From the NCBI RefSeq assembly GCF_000340475.1, contig NZ_CM001792.1:199425-263424 (forward strand): 64,000 nucleotides of DNA. Reading direction: 5' to 3'. Source of the stretch: Oceanobacillus kimchii X50 (GTDB taxonomy: Bacteria; Bacillota; Bacilli; Bacillales; Amphibacillaceae). Made by a program: the position numbers and the translations under genes. Positions 26,531-35,556 of this stretch are shown here, piece after piece (position 1 is the stretch's first letter; each line of letters starts with the position of its first letter). The notes beneath the pieces were generated by a model. That model saw only the letters and a list, made by a program, of their open reading frames with translations, did no database searches and was not told the DNA's origin.

Positions 26531-27205
26531 ATGTGCGCTAGGCCTAGCACAAGTTTTCGTGAAGAAAAACAAGATTTTTTAAAGATGTATCAGCAACTTT
26601 CATATTATTGTTTTTTCTTATCTCAAAATAAATGGGATGGAGAAGAACTACTCCAGGATACGATAGTTAATGCGTTAGCAAAATATAACGATTCACATTT
26701 GTGGAATATAGGTTTGCTTAAAAAAATTGCTCATAATAACTGGATAGATAAAATGCGTAGACAACGAACTGCTCCCATACCACAGTTTGAGCATGAACAG
26801 ATTCATGAAGAAAAACATGGAGAAGCTGAAGCATTAGTAAGGATGTTACTTACTAAATTGACTGAAAAACAACTGTCTGTTTTCTTATTAAAAGAAGTAT
26901 TTAACTTTAAGAACTTGGAAATAGCGGATATCTGTGGGGCTTCAGAAGTTGCAATAAAAGCTTTATTATATCGATGTAGAAAACATATAAGTGAATTTGA
27001 TATGACTGATGTTTTCTGTGAAGATTCAATTAAGGAAAAACATGCCAAAGATTTTATCACATTGGTGGTAGGGGTTATTAAAGCAGATGATCCTTATCTT
27101 TTAATAAAATGGATTCCAACACTGTTTAAAGAAAATCATCAAGTTAAGATGCTTTCTGTAAAATCATCTACTTCTCCTTGTTGCGCTCTCTCAATGGCAG
27201 CTTAA
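26531..27205 (+). CDS. ECF-like RNA polymerase sigma factor
   Basis: A 224-residue sigma-70-family protein. Residues about 10-85 carry sigma region 2 ([18 protein letters not shown], then [10 protein letters not shown]), and about 100-150 carry region 4 ([26 protein letters not shown], split here: [26 protein letters not shown]). Some 75 extra residues follow, ending [10 protein letters not shown], longer than a minimal ECF factor. The start at 26531 is eight bases after AAAAGGAG. No anti-sigma gene is adjacent; a clpP paralogue follows at once. No ECF-type promoter could be recognised upstream. Confidence 0.85.
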   Translation: MCARPSTSFREEKQDFLKMYQQLSYYCFFLSQNKWDGEELLQDTIVNALAKYNDSHLWNIGLLKKIAHNNWIDKMRRQRTAPIPQFEHEQIHEEKHGEAEALVRMLLTKLTEKQLSVFLLKEVFNFKNLEIADICGASEVAIKALLYRCRKHISEFDMTDVFCEDSIKEKHAKDFITLVVGVIKADDPYLLIKWIPTLFKENHQVKMLSVKSSTSPCCALSMAA

Positions 27206-27231
27206 TAAAAGCTGATATAAGGAGGAAAACG

Positions 27232-27804
27232 ATGAATACAGTACCTTATGTGATTGAACAATCGAATCGTGGGGAGAGATCCTACGATATTTTTTCCAGA
27301 CTGTTAAAAGATCGAATTATAATGGTAAGTGATGAAATAAATGATCAGATGGCAAATAGTATTGTAGCTCAGCTATTGTTTTTAGCAGCAGAAGATGCAG
27401 ACAAAGATATCTCTCTTTATATAAATAGTCCTGGCGGTTCGACTTCTGCTGGCTTTGCGATTTTTGATACGATGCAATATATAAAACCAGATGTTCGAAC
27501 TATTTGTACGGGAATGGCGGCGTCGTTTGGAGCTATGTTGTTATTGGCTGGAGCCAAGGGAAAACGTTTTGCACTCCCCAATAGTGAGATCATGCTCCAT
27601 CAACCGCTTGGAGGTGCGCGTGGCCAGGCAACAGAAATTGATATTTCTGCGAAGCGGATAATTAAATTAAGAGAAAAAATCAATCAAATAATTGCTGAAC
27701 GCACGGGGCAATCCGTGGAGAAGGTAAGAAAAGATACCGATCGTGATTACTTTTTGACTGCAAAGGAAGCAAAAGAATATGGATTGATTGACGAGATTAT
27801 ATAA
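27232..27804 (+). CDS. clpP: ATP-dependent Clp protease proteolytic subunit (paralogue)
   Basis: A 190-residue ClpP peptidase. The catalytic triad is Ser98 ([11 protein letters not shown]), His123 (MLHQPLGG) and Asp172 ([10 protein letters not shown]), all in standard positions. The N-terminal axial-pore region [21 protein letters not shown] is kept with small changes. ATG 27232 follows AAGGAGGAAAACG. It follows the sigma-factor gene by 26 bases, unlike the housekeeping clpP, which is usually alone, so this is probably a second ClpP working in a dedicated response with a Clp ATPase encoded elsewhere. Confidence 0.92.
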   Translation: MNTVPYVIEQSNRGERSYDIFSRLLKDRIIMVSDEINDQMANSIVAQLLFLAAEDADKDISLYINSPGGSTSAGFAIFDTMQYIKPDVRTICTGMAASFGAMLLLAGAKGKRFALPNSEIMLHQPLGGARGQATEIDISAKRIIKLREKINQIIAERTGQSVEKVRKDTDRDYFLTAKEAKEYGLIDEII

Positions 27805-27861
27805 ATAGAACGTAAAGGGGTTGAGTTATATCTAGACGCTTTGATAAAAAAACGTATGATA

Positions 27862-28060
27862 GCTACAACTAGCGCAAGAAATATACGGAGACTCCTTGAA
27901 AATCAAAAATCGATTTTCTGTGTGCGATGCAATGCTGTCGATGTCTTCCTTGTCCTGTGGGAGTGAGGCATAGGTGAGACCCTGGAATGCGGTGTATCCG
28001 GAGGCTCACCAGCCGCCCACGGAAAGCGGAGTATATCTCTGAAGCGGGTTTTCAAAACTT
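27862..28060. repeat. Bacillaceae-type intergenic repeat, about 200 bp
   Basis: A GC-richer block unlike its surroundings. The left part has AGCGCAAGAAATATACGGAG followed by ACTCCT, and the right part has CGGAAAGCGGAGTATATCTC and TGAAGCGGG. The middle holds an inverted pair GGTGAG..CTCACC. The left AAGAAATATAC and right GTATATCTCT are near inverse repeats. Blocks of this style are scattered between genes in bacilli; this identification is from memory. No coding capacity is seen, and it lies between a plus-strand and a minus-strand gene. Confidence 0.6.
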
Positions 28061-28133
28061 ATTCATTTGTATATATTTTTTGTCATAAAAAGTCCAAAGA
28101 ACGAACTTTATGAAAAAGGAGGTTACATAGTAA

Positions 28134-29291
28134 TTAGTTATTCTTTTTCATCGATCTATCAGCTAACTGTATAATTGTCATATCATCCATCGGAGGATTG
28201 TGTAATCCCGCTCGAACGTCACGATAGTAGCGTTGTAAATTGTTTTTCTCAGATAAGCTTTTTGCTCCAACAATTCGCATGGCTAGATCAACGGCTTGCG
28301 CAGCCTTATTAGTAACCGATAGTTTTGCTGCACCAAGTTCAGGTCCCATCGCAACACGAATATTTTCATCGCCATTATCCCATTGTTGTGCAATGGAATG
28401 AAGGAAATGCTTAGATTCCATTAATAACAATTCAAGGTCACCCATCTTTTGTTTTACATTAGGTAAATCAGAAATAGTTCCTTCAATACTATTTGGTGAA
28501 TAATTCATTGCGAATTGTATAGCTTCTTTTTGTGCTGCTTGAGCAATTCCTAGATAACAAGCGGGTATGTGAAGTAACCAACCAGCTGGTTTTCTTTTCT
28601 TACTTGATAGCATCTCAACTAAATCTTTCTCATCTAGGTGAACATTCTTTAATACCAGATCATGACTCCCACTGCCACGCATCGCAATAGAATCCCACGT
28701 CTCTTCTACTTTCACGCCCTGTTTATCCCGTTTGATTAAGAAATTGCCGACTTCTCCTGTCTCATCAATGGTTGCACTTACAACAAAGTAAGTAAGAATT
28801 GGAGATAGTGTTGTGAATGTTTTTCTGCCATTAATTATCCACTTATTACCTTGTTTAATCGCGTGCGTTTCTGGTTTTCCGCCCCGTGTAGGGCTTCCAG
28901 TAGCTGGTTCTGTCGCTGCATTGTTGAGTAGAGCTCCGTTCTGAATAACATCATTTGCTACAGCGGAATACATTTCTTCTTTCCATATTTTATTTTCGCC
29001 AAGATATTTCATAATCCCCATATGCCACCCTATTGATAAAGCGGTGGAACCATCTGCATTTGAAATGATTTCTTGATATGTCAGTAATTCATCTAAAGAT
29101 ATCCCGGCCCCTCCGTATTCTTTTGGTATTGTCAAACTAGGATAACCAATCGATTGTAAATCCTTAAAGTTTTCAAATGGAAAAGATACGTCTTTATCAT
29201 GTTTTTGTGCTCGTTCATTAAATGATGCAACGGTATTTTTTAATAATTGTATGCGTTTATCTGTTGTATTTAGATCGAGTAAATTATTCAT
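28134..29291 (-). CDS. Acyl-CoA dehydrogenase family protein
   Basis: A 385-residue flavoprotein of the acyl-CoA dehydrogenase fold, resembling Bacillus subtilis YdbM. Seen are IPKEYGGAGISLDELLTYQE near residue 60, NNAATEPATGSPTRGGKPET, the FAD-loop stretch WIINGRKTFTTLSP, and the C-terminal VGAKSLSEKNNLQRYYRDVRAG. The catalytic base cannot be placed with certainty. Related proteins include sulfur-scavenging monooxygenase-like members, so true beta-oxidation is not assured. Ribosome site AAGGAGG. No partner genes lie nearby. Confidence 0.85.
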   Translation of the reverse strand: MNNLLDLNTTDKRIQLLKNTVASFNERAQKHDKDVSFPFENFKDLQSIGYPSLTIPKEYGGAGISLDELLTYQEIISNADGSTALSIGWHMGIMKYLGENKIWKEEMYSAVANDVIQNGALLNNAATEPATGSPTRGGKPETHAIKQGNKWIINGRKTFTTLSPILTYFVVSATIDETGEVGNFLIKRDKQGVKVEETWDSIAMRGSGSHDLVLKNVHLDEKDLVEMLSSKKRKPAGWLLHIPACYLGIAQAAQKEAIQFAMNYSPNSIEGTISDLPNVKQKMGDLELLLMESKHFLHSIAQQWDNGDENIRVAMGPELGAAKLSVTNKAAQAVDLAMRIVGAKSLSEKNNLQRYYRDVRAGLHNPPMDDMTIIQLADRSMKKNN

Positions 29292-29438
29292 TACTTAAAA
29301 CCTCCTTAAATACTTAGTAAGTCAATAGGTATTATCTTTATTATTTCATTGTTAAAAATAAAATTCAATTAACGGGTACTTGAAAAGAACATAAGAAATA
29401 TCAGCCCCTAGGTGGATAACATATTGATAATTACTTCA

Positions 29439-29466
29439 TATAATGAACATAAGTTCAATTCATTAT
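29439..29466 (+). promoter_or_regulatory. Promoter/operator before tetR
   Basis: TATAAT (29439-29444) overlaps a perfect palindrome TGAAC-ATAA-GTTCA (29444-29457). An outer pair, ATAATGAA (29440-29447) and TTCATTAT (29459-29466), is centred a few bases to the right. This arrangement suits autoregulation by the TetR protein encoded next. Confidence 0.65.
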
Positions 29467-29483
29467 AAAGAGGAGGAATATAA

Positions 29484-30104
29484 TTGGTAAGGTCGAAAGA
29501 GCAAAATGAACGAATGTCGCATGTTACCAGAGAGAAGATTATAGAAGCAGCATTAAGCCTATTTGCATATAAAGGCTATGCATTAACAACAATCAAAGAT
29601 GTTTCGAAAACGGCTGGCATAAGTACAGGTCTAATTTATAGGCATTTTCATTCAAAAGAAGAACTATTCGACACACTGATTGAAATGGCCATAATAGAAA
29701 TAAAAGAACTGATAAACTTTTTAGATACAGATATTAACCCTAAGGATATGATAAATAGCTTGGTAGAGAAGATAATCGCTGGAATTGAGTCAAGTGAACT
29801 TATCGCCCATTATTATTTGCTGGTATCTCGTTCATTTATTGATAATGATGTCACTAAGCAACAGGAAAACTTGAAAACAATAAATTTAATATTGTTTCAA
29901 AAAATGTCTAATCTAATAGAAAAAGGACAACAACTAGGGGAGCTGAAAGAAGGAAATGCTGATAAACTTTCATTGCTTTTCTTCTCATTAACACAAGGAA
30001 TAGCTAGTATGAAGTTGTTTTTGGAAGATAAGTTTATCGCACTAGAAAGTCAAGATTTAACAGTATTTCTTATTAACGAAGAGAAAGGAGAAGAATATGT
30101 ATAA
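29484..30104 (+). CDS. TetR-family regulator
   Basis: A 206-residue repressor. The helix-turn-helix is ALSLFAYKGYALTTIKDVSK and then GLIYRHFHSKEELFDTL; a TetR ligand domain follows. It starts with TTG after AAAGAGGAGGAA. The end overlaps the following GNAT gene by eight bases, so the two are co-translated. It may control that gene and possibly the divergent acyl-CoA dehydrogenase 190 bases away. The effector is unknown. Confidence 0.87.
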   Translation: MVRSKEQNERMSHVTREKIIEAALSLFAYKGYALTTIKDVSKTAGISTGLIYRHFHSKEELFDTLIEMAIIEIKELINFLDTDINPKDMINSLVEKIIAGIESSELIAHYYLLVSRSFIDNDVTKQQENLKTINLILFQKMSNLIEKGQQLGELKEGNADKLSLLFFSLTQGIASMKLFLEDKFIALESQDLTVFLINEEKGEEYV

Positions 30105-30690
30105 ATCTAACGTTGAGGTAAGACTAATGAAGGAATTAAATACTGATGTGAGAAGGGAAGTGGCACAGGTATTTGTAGATGGTTATGATAAGGAGTTATC
30201 TTTTCTTTCGAAGGACGAGGAAAAGTTAGTCAGTGCTTTTCAACAAATGATTTGTCCAGAAGTATTTTATATTGGAATTTTAGATAATGAAATTGTAGGA
30301 ATTCTAGCCTGTTCAAATAATAAACAACGAGCAATAACAATAAAGCAAGAAGTACTCAAAGAACATTTTGGATCCTGGAAAGGTCGTATAGCATACCGCT
30401 TTATGAAAGATGAATTTAATAGTAAGCTTCTTTTTGGAAATGAAGCTGGCTATATTGAATGTGTTGCAACTAAGGAAAAATCAAGGGGAAAAGGTGTATC
30501 TACGGCTTTATTTAACGATATGTTAGTGCACGCTCCACATCAACACTATATGTTAGAAGTAGTAGATACCAATGTAGCAGCTCGCAAAATGTATTCTAAG
30601 TTAGGATTTATAGAAACAAAGCGGAAGAAAGAACGGTTTTCTTCTTTAAAAGGTTTTAAGGAGAGAATCTATATGGAGAGATATTCATAG
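30097..30690 (+). CDS. GNAT-family N-acetyltransferase
   Basis: A 197-residue acetyltransferase. The acetyl-CoA site lies in CVATKEKSRGKGVSTALFNDM, and the end has ARKMYSKLGFIE. About 100 residues precede the catalytic core, with IEC as the beta-4 strand. The ATG at 30097 follows AAAGGAGAAG inside the tetR end; a second ATG at 30127 is possible. The acceptor is unknown. The overlap suggests that its product or substrate is linked with the TetR effector. Confidence 0.83.
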   Translation: MYKSNVEVRLMKELNTDVRREVAQVFVDGYDKELSFLSKDEEKLVSAFQQMICPEVFYIGILDNEIVGILACSNNKQRAITIKQEVLKEHFGSWKGRIAYRFMKDEFNSKLLFGNEAGYIECVATKEKSRGKGVSTALFNDMLVHAPHQHYMLEVVDTNVAARKMYSKLGFIETKRKKERFSSLKGFKERIYMERYS

Positions 30691-30738
30691 TTTAATTGTT
30701 TATTAGTATATAATAGTATACAGAGAGGAGAGAACTTT

Positions 30739-31404
30739 ATGAAAAATCATTCATTATGGAATAATGTAGACGAGTACTTTGAGGAAAAGCTTTTACCTGA
30801 AGACAAAATATTAAATCAAATATTAGAGAATAATCAAGCAGCAGGATTACCACAAATTGATGTGGCACCTTTACAAGGGAAGTTATTATACCTATTAACA
30901 AAAATGAAGTCCGCGAGACAAGTGTTAGAGATTGGAACATTGGGTGGTTACAGTTCAATATGGTTTGCCAAAGGAGTAACTCAGAATGGTAAAGTAGTAA
31001 CTTTAGAAGCAAATCAAACCCATGCGGAAATAGCAAGGAAAAATATAGAGAACGCAGGATTCAAACAAACGGTACAAGTGCTTGTTGGAAATGCAATTGA
31101 TACTCTTCCAACCTTAGAAAATGCAGGCGAGTCTTTTGATGTTATTTTTATTGATGCCGATAAACAAAATAATCCCAAGTATTTAGAATGGGCTTTACGG
31201 TTAGCGAATGAAGGGGCGCTCCTTATTGCAGATAATGTTGTGCGAAATGGAGAAGTAATTGATCAAAAAAGTGAAGATGAACGTATCCAAGGGCTAAGAG
31301 AATTTATGAATATGCTTGAAAACGAAGAACGTATTGAATCTACTGCTATTCAAACAGTTGGTTCCAAAGGTTATGACGGTTTCGTGATTGGGATAGTGAA
31401 GTAA
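30739..31404 (+). CDS. Class I SAM-dependent O-methyltransferase
   Basis: A 221-residue catechol-O-methyltransferase-like enzyme (Methyltransf_3 family, as Bacillus YrrM). The SAM-binding motif is VLEIGTLGGYSSIWFAKG; the metal and catalytic region is VIFIDADKQNNPKYLEWAL and LIADNVVRNGEV. In this family the aspartate of FIDAD and the DN pair bind a divalent metal. The acceptor is unknown. It has its own probable -10 box and the site AGAGAGGAGAG; no operon partner is obvious. Confidence 0.87.
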   Translation: MKNHSLWNNVDEYFEEKLLPEDKILNQILENNQAAGLPQIDVAPLQGKLLYLLTKMKSARQVLEIGTLGGYSSIWFAKGVTQNGKVVTLEANQTHAEIARKNIENAGFKQTVQVLVGNAIDTLPTLENAGESFDVIFIDADKQNNPKYLEWALRLANEGALLIADNVVRNGEVIDQKSEDERIQGLREFMNMLENEERIESTAIQTVGSKGYDGFVIGIVK

Positions 31405-31518
31405 GCTGGCCCTTCAAAATTTCGAGAAGGAAATCTACTATCAAGTAGAGAAAATTAACTAAGAAAACGGAAACTTGGTGGTGATCATATTACTTTTCTT
31501 AAAGGTGTTGAAATTAGT

Positions 31519-32373
31519 TTGAAAGGATCAACTGGAGCACCAGTTGTCATTTTAACTGGCATGGGTTGTTCTTTTTACGAATGGCACAGTGTTAGTGAAT
31601 CGCTTTGTAAAACAAATAGGGTGCTAATGTATCATAGACCAGGACTAGGAAGAAGTCAGTTGCAGGATGATAATCGAAATACTAGAAAAGCAGTTCAAGA
31701 ATTATTTAATCTTATAGAATGCTTGGATTTTAAAGAACCAATAATCCTTGTTGGCCATTCATATGGAGGTTTGTGTGCCCAACATTTTCTAAAAAAGTAT
31801 CCATATTTAGTAGGTGGATTAATACTAGTAGATTCTACATCTGTTGACTTACATGAGTTAGATGAGCTTGATCTACCTCTTTTGAATAAGGATTCTACAG
31901 ATGAAATTTGGATACAAAAATGTATGGAATATTCTACTATGAGTGAGGATGAAATATTTCATGAGTTACAACCAAGTTTAACTGAAAAAGAAAAACAATT
32001 ACCAACTGAAATTCAACGAAACATTTTAACATTTTCTCTAAATCCACTTCTATATAAAGCCATGGCATCCGAAATAAGAAATTGGAAATATGATGCGGAG
32101 CACATAAAACACTTGCATAATCCAAAAAACACACCGTTGATTGTTATAGGACGGGACAAACAATTCAATATCCAGACTGGTATAAATGACGGGTCCCCAA
32201 AGTCAGAACTGGAGTTGTTTGAAAATACCTGGCATCAACTAATTATTGATCAGCTTTCGTTAAGTTGTCACAGCGAACTAATCATCGCAGAAAACGCGAG
32301 TCACAATGTCCATTTGGATAGACCAGATGTTATCGAAAAAGCAGTAGGCAAGGTCGTTTCTCAATTGTATTAA
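31519..32373 (+). CDS. Alpha/beta hydrolase; start uncertain
   Basis: An alpha/beta-fold hydrolase. The oxyanion region is LTGMGCSFYEW, the nucleophile elbow is GHSYGG and the late histidine is ASHNVHLD. The start shown (TTG 31519) follows only a weak AAGGTG. The frame stays open upstream and codes TFLKGVEISLKGSTGAP, the expected first strands of the fold. There a strong ribosome site TTGGTGGTGATC sits seven bases before an ATT at 31489, so the true start may be ATT, or a former ATG now mutated. Length is 284 residues from TTG, 294 from ATT. Confidence 0.82.
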   Translation: MKGSTGAPVVILTGMGCSFYEWHSVSESLCKTNRVLMYHRPGLGRSQLQDDNRNTRKAVQELFNLIECLDFKEPIILVGHSYGGLCAQHFLKKYPYLVGGLILVDSTSVDLHELDELDLPLLNKDSTDEIWIQKCMEYSTMSEDEIFHELQPSLTEKEKQLPTEIQRNILTFSLNPLLYKAMASEIRNWKYDAEHIKHLHNPKNTPLIVIGRDKQFNIQTGINDGSPKSELELFENTWHQLIIDQLSLSCHSELIIAENASHNVHLDRPDVIEKAVGKVVSQLY

Positions 32374-32408
32374 AGGAGTTAATGAACTGATGAAAGGGTT
32401 GCTGAAAA

Positions 32409-33545
32409 TTGGAATTTCGATTGAATAAAGAAGTTTTTTATAAAGCACTATCTATAGTGAATAAAGCTGTTTCCTCAAATACCACAATAACCGTATTAAC
32501 AGGAATAAAATTAGAAGTAACAAATGAAAAGATAATAGTTACTGGAGCTAATTCAGATATGTTTTTAACGAACACCATTCCAATAACTACAGGAAATAAG
32601 CATCAACACGTAGTTGATATTATTAATACAGGAACGGTTGTATTACCTGCGAAAATAGTAGTTGCTATTTTAAAAAAATGTGAAAATGAAGTGCATATGA
32701 AATTACAAGGTAATCAAGTTTCAATTATGTCCGGGTCGATTCAAACAACTATTAATGGACTGATAGCAGATGAATTTCCACAATTACCTCAACGGGGTAG
32801 CGTTGAACCAATAACAATCTCTTCTAATGAGTTAAAAAAAGCTATACTGCAAACTGCTTTTGCTGTTTCTATTAATGAGACAAAGCCAGTATTAACTGGG
32901 ATAAACATATTGCTCGAAAATAAAAAGCTAAAGTTAATAGCAACGAATTCTTATCGACTAGCAACAAAAGAGATAGACATCGAATCTAGTAATCATCAAG
33001 AATCCTTTATTGTTCCTACAGTAGGGATAACCTATTTTGTAAATACGCTTCCTTCTGATTCCGCACACAATACATCTATATACGTATATAATAATCATGC
33101 TATATTCAAATATAAAAATGTATCACTTTATACAAAATTAATTAACGGCACATACCCAAATGTGCAAAGCTTATTAAATAGAGATGCTAATTTGGTAATT
33201 TCAATGTCAAAAGATAGCTTGATTAAAGGAATTGATCGAGCATGTGTTTTTGCAACTGAATGGGAGAACAACAATGTGAATCTACAAATTTTGGATAAGT
33301 GCATAGATATATCATCCAATTCTACAGAGTATGGAACAATTCAAGAACGACAAGAGATTGAAGTAGTCAAAGGAAAATCAAATATTAATCTAACGTTTGA
33401 TGGTAAATATATGTTGGAGGCGTTAAAGAAAATTGAAGAAGATAGGGTAATGTTGAATTTTGGACAATCTATGTCTCCGGTTTTTATACGACCAACCAAT
33501 AATTCATCATTGAGGTATTTGATATCACCAGTTAGGACGAAATAG
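32409..33545 (+). CDS. DNA polymerase III beta-clamp paralogue
   Basis: A 378-residue DnaN-type sliding clamp, complete with three domains of about 125 residues each. Opening NKEVFYKALSIVNKAVSS and TITVLTGIKLEVT, middle ISSNELKKAILQTAFAVSINETKPVLTGI and a C-terminal domain ending RYLISPVRTK match the family. It is not in a dnaA-dnaN-recF setting, so it is an additional clamp rather than the essential dnaN. Start TTG 32409. A 12-codon open frame (32391) overlaps its start. Related accessory clamps occur on chromosomes and phages of bacilli; its function here is unknown. Confidence 0.87.
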   Translation: MEFRLNKEVFYKALSIVNKAVSSNTTITVLTGIKLEVTNEKIIVTGANSDMFLTNTIPITTGNKHQHVVDIINTGTVVLPAKIVVAILKKCENEVHMKLQGNQVSIMSGSIQTTINGLIADEFPQLPQRGSVEPITISSNELKKAILQTAFAVSINETKPVLTGINILLENKKLKLIATNSYRLATKEIDIESSNHQESFIVPTVGITYFVNTLPSDSAHNTSIYVYNNHAIFKYKNVSLYTKLINGTYPNVQSLLNRDANLVISMSKDSLIKGIDRACVFATEWENNNVNLQILDKCIDISSNSTEYGTIQERQEIEVVKGKSNINLTFDGKYMLEALKKIEEDRVMLNFGQSMSPVFIRPTNNSSLRYLISPVRTK

Positions 33546-33590
33546 AGCAAAGCAGATGTAATAAATGATTGAACAAGTTGGTGAATAGTA

Positions 33591-34352
33591 ATGAAGCTAG
33601 GTGAATTAATAGCAAAAGGGAATACAGCAGATATTTACGCTATGGATGATAAAAAGGTTGTAAAGCTATTCAAACCAGATTTTCCTGGAGTTGAAGCGGA
33701 AAAAGAGGCTAGCAAGCAGCAATTTGCTAAAAAATGTGGGTTACATGTACCGAAAATTTTTGATGTGACTATAATAAACAATCGACAGGCGATTATTATG
33801 GAATATATGAATGCTACTCCGCTTGGTGAGTATATTTTAGGACAAACAAAGACTATCGAAGAGATTATGTTGATTTGCGTTAAAGTCCAACAACATATCC
33901 ATCAAATTGCAGTCAAGGACCATTTAATTGAATCGATGAGTGAAAAGCTCGAATACCAAATAACGAACAATGCTGTATTAAATAAGAAACAAAAGAGGGA
34001 TTTACTAAAGGAATTAAATAAAATCGATTATACAGCATATCTTTGTCATGGTGATTTGCATCCGTTTAATGTGTTAATAGATGAGAAAAAGGATGAAACT
34101 ATCATTATTGATTGGGTTGATGCTAGTGCTGGAGATATTCGGGCAGATGTTTACCGAACTTATTTATTGCTATCTGGATCCAATCAAGAGTTAGCGGATC
34201 TTTATGTAAATCAGTATTGTTCAACTTCAGAAATAACTCAAGATGAAGTTTTTCAATGGGGACCAATTATCGCTGGTGCACGATTATTTGAGGTGGTCCC
34301 TTCTGAAAATAAGCAACGTTTAATAAATGTGGTAAATGGGCTTTATCGGTAA
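33591..34352 (+). CDS. APH-family phosphotransferase
   Basis: A 253-residue kinase-like protein of the aminoglycoside phosphotransferase family. The N-lobe lysine is in DDKKVVKLFKPDF, the catalytic loop is CHGDLHPFNVLI and the magnesium site is IIDWVDASAGD. It has one domain and no signal peptide. The substrate is unknown; the fold also serves fructosamine and methylthioribose kinases. It lies 45 bases after the clamp gene on the same strand. It is shorter than the other two phosphotransferases of this window. Confidence 0.84.
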   Translation: MKLGELIAKGNTADIYAMDDKKVVKLFKPDFPGVEAEKEASKQQFAKKCGLHVPKIFDVTIINNRQAIIMEYMNATPLGEYILGQTKTIEEIMLICVKVQQHIHQIAVKDHLIESMSEKLEYQITNNAVLNKKQKRDLLKELNKIDYTAYLCHGDLHPFNVLIDEKKDETIIIDWVDASAGDIRADVYRTYLLLSGSNQELADLYVNQYCSTSEITQDEVFQWGPIIAGARLFEVVPSENKQRLINVVNGLYR

Positions 34353-34365
34353 TTTTTAATTTCTT

Positions 34366-34841
34366 TTAGTCGATATGGAGAGAGAATATATAAGATGCTT
34401 CTCCTTGATCCCAATAACCTATAATTTCATAGATTATCTCTCCTTTATTCATTAAATCTATAGAATCAGAAGAACTTACCACTTGATTATCCTCCCAGAT
34501 TCTAACAGCATATTTACTAGGTTCCATGTCAAAGTTTAATGTAACTTGAGAGTTTGTAGTCACATTAGGTGAATCGAATTGTTTTGCTAATTCAGATGGC
34601 CCGTCTATATCTACCGTAGTATTTGTCATGGGCCCATCTTTATTTTCGTATTCCCAACTGTATGTTCCTTGAATGGTTGTGATTATTTTATTACCAATAT
34701 CGATTGATAATTGTGGTGGTTCCAGTAATTGATTTTCTTTAGCACTTGAATGAACTGGTTTATCAATAGTTATCGTTTCTTCCACACATCCTACAAGAAA
34801 GAGGAAAGTACAACATATAATCAATAATAGAATGTTTTCAT
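34366..34841 (-). CDS. Lipoprotein with possible frameshift at its start
   Basis: A secreted lipoprotein; the hydrophobic stretch ILLLIICCTFLFLVGC ends in the lipobox cysteine. The mature part (about 140 residues) has IDIGNKIITTIQGTYSWEY and looks like a beta-rich domain, of unknown function. A strong site GGAGGTG precedes ATGAAAAC (start 34841), but that ATG runs to a stop after six codons. One more A in the four-A run (34835-34838 on the plus strand) would give MKNILLLIICC, a normal signal peptide. Otherwise translation must begin at TTG 34854 with no good ribosome site. Confidence 0.65.
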
Positions 34842-34959
34842 GATACACCTCCAATACATCTTTAAATTTAATATATCATAAATAGTTAGAATATTGGTTA
34901 TATTTATGAACTGCTGAGAACGGGTACACTGAAAGAAAATGAAAAAGGATGTGTAGATA

Positions 34960-35556
34960 ATGGAGCAACAGCAGAATTTCGAACCATTAGTTGAATCATT
35001 TTACCAAGTACCAACACTTGAATTAGCGAAAAATCTATTAGGTTGTATTTTAGTGAAACAAACGGAAGAAGGAACAACTTCAGGTATTATTGTTGAGACA
35101 GAGGCTTATCTGGGAAATTCAGACCGAGCAGCTCACGGTTATGGAAATCGAAGGACAAAACGTACAGAAATTCTCTATGCTAAACCAGGGCATGCATATG
35201 TGCATCTCATTCATAATCATCGTCTGATTAATGTGGTTAGTAGTATGGAAGGTGATCCTGAAAGCGTGCTAATTCGAGCGGTCGAACCTTTTTCCGGTAT
35301 AGATGAAATGCTTATGCGGAGACCAGTGAAGAAGTTTCAGAACTTAACCAGTGGGCCAGGAAAATTAACACAAGCTATGGGGATACACATGGAGGATTAT
35401 GGCCGCTACATGCTAGAGCCTCCTTTATTTATATCTGAAGGAAAATCTCCCGTATCAGTGAAAAGCGGAAGTCGAATTGGCATAGAAAATACTGGTGAGG
35501 CAAAGGATTATCCTTATCGATTTTGGGTAGATGGCAATCCTTTTGTATCAAAATAA
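34960..35556 (+). CDS. DNA-3-methyladenine glycosylase (AAG/Mpg family)
   Basis: A 198-residue base-excision repair enzyme that removes alkylated purines. The catalytic glutamate lies in IIVETEAYLGNSDRAAH, DNA-binding residues in RRTKRTEILYAKPGHAYVHL, and NLTSGPGKLTQAMGI is the later family stretch. It corresponds to Bacillus subtilis YxlJ-type proteins. The usual aromatic YLIYGMHH stretch reads HLIHNHRLI here, a small departure. ATG 34960 follows AAAAAGGATGTG. It has no operon partners in view. Confidence 0.9.
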   Translation: MEQQQNFEPLVESFYQVPTLELAKNLLGCILVKQTEEGTTSGIIVETEAYLGNSDRAAHGYGNRRTKRTEILYAKPGHAYVHLIHNHRLINVVSSMEGDPESVLIRAVEPFSGIDEMLMRRPVKKFQNLTSGPGKLTQAMGIHMEDYGRYMLEPPLFISEGKSPVSVKSGSRIGIENTGEAKDYPYRFWVDGNPFVSK

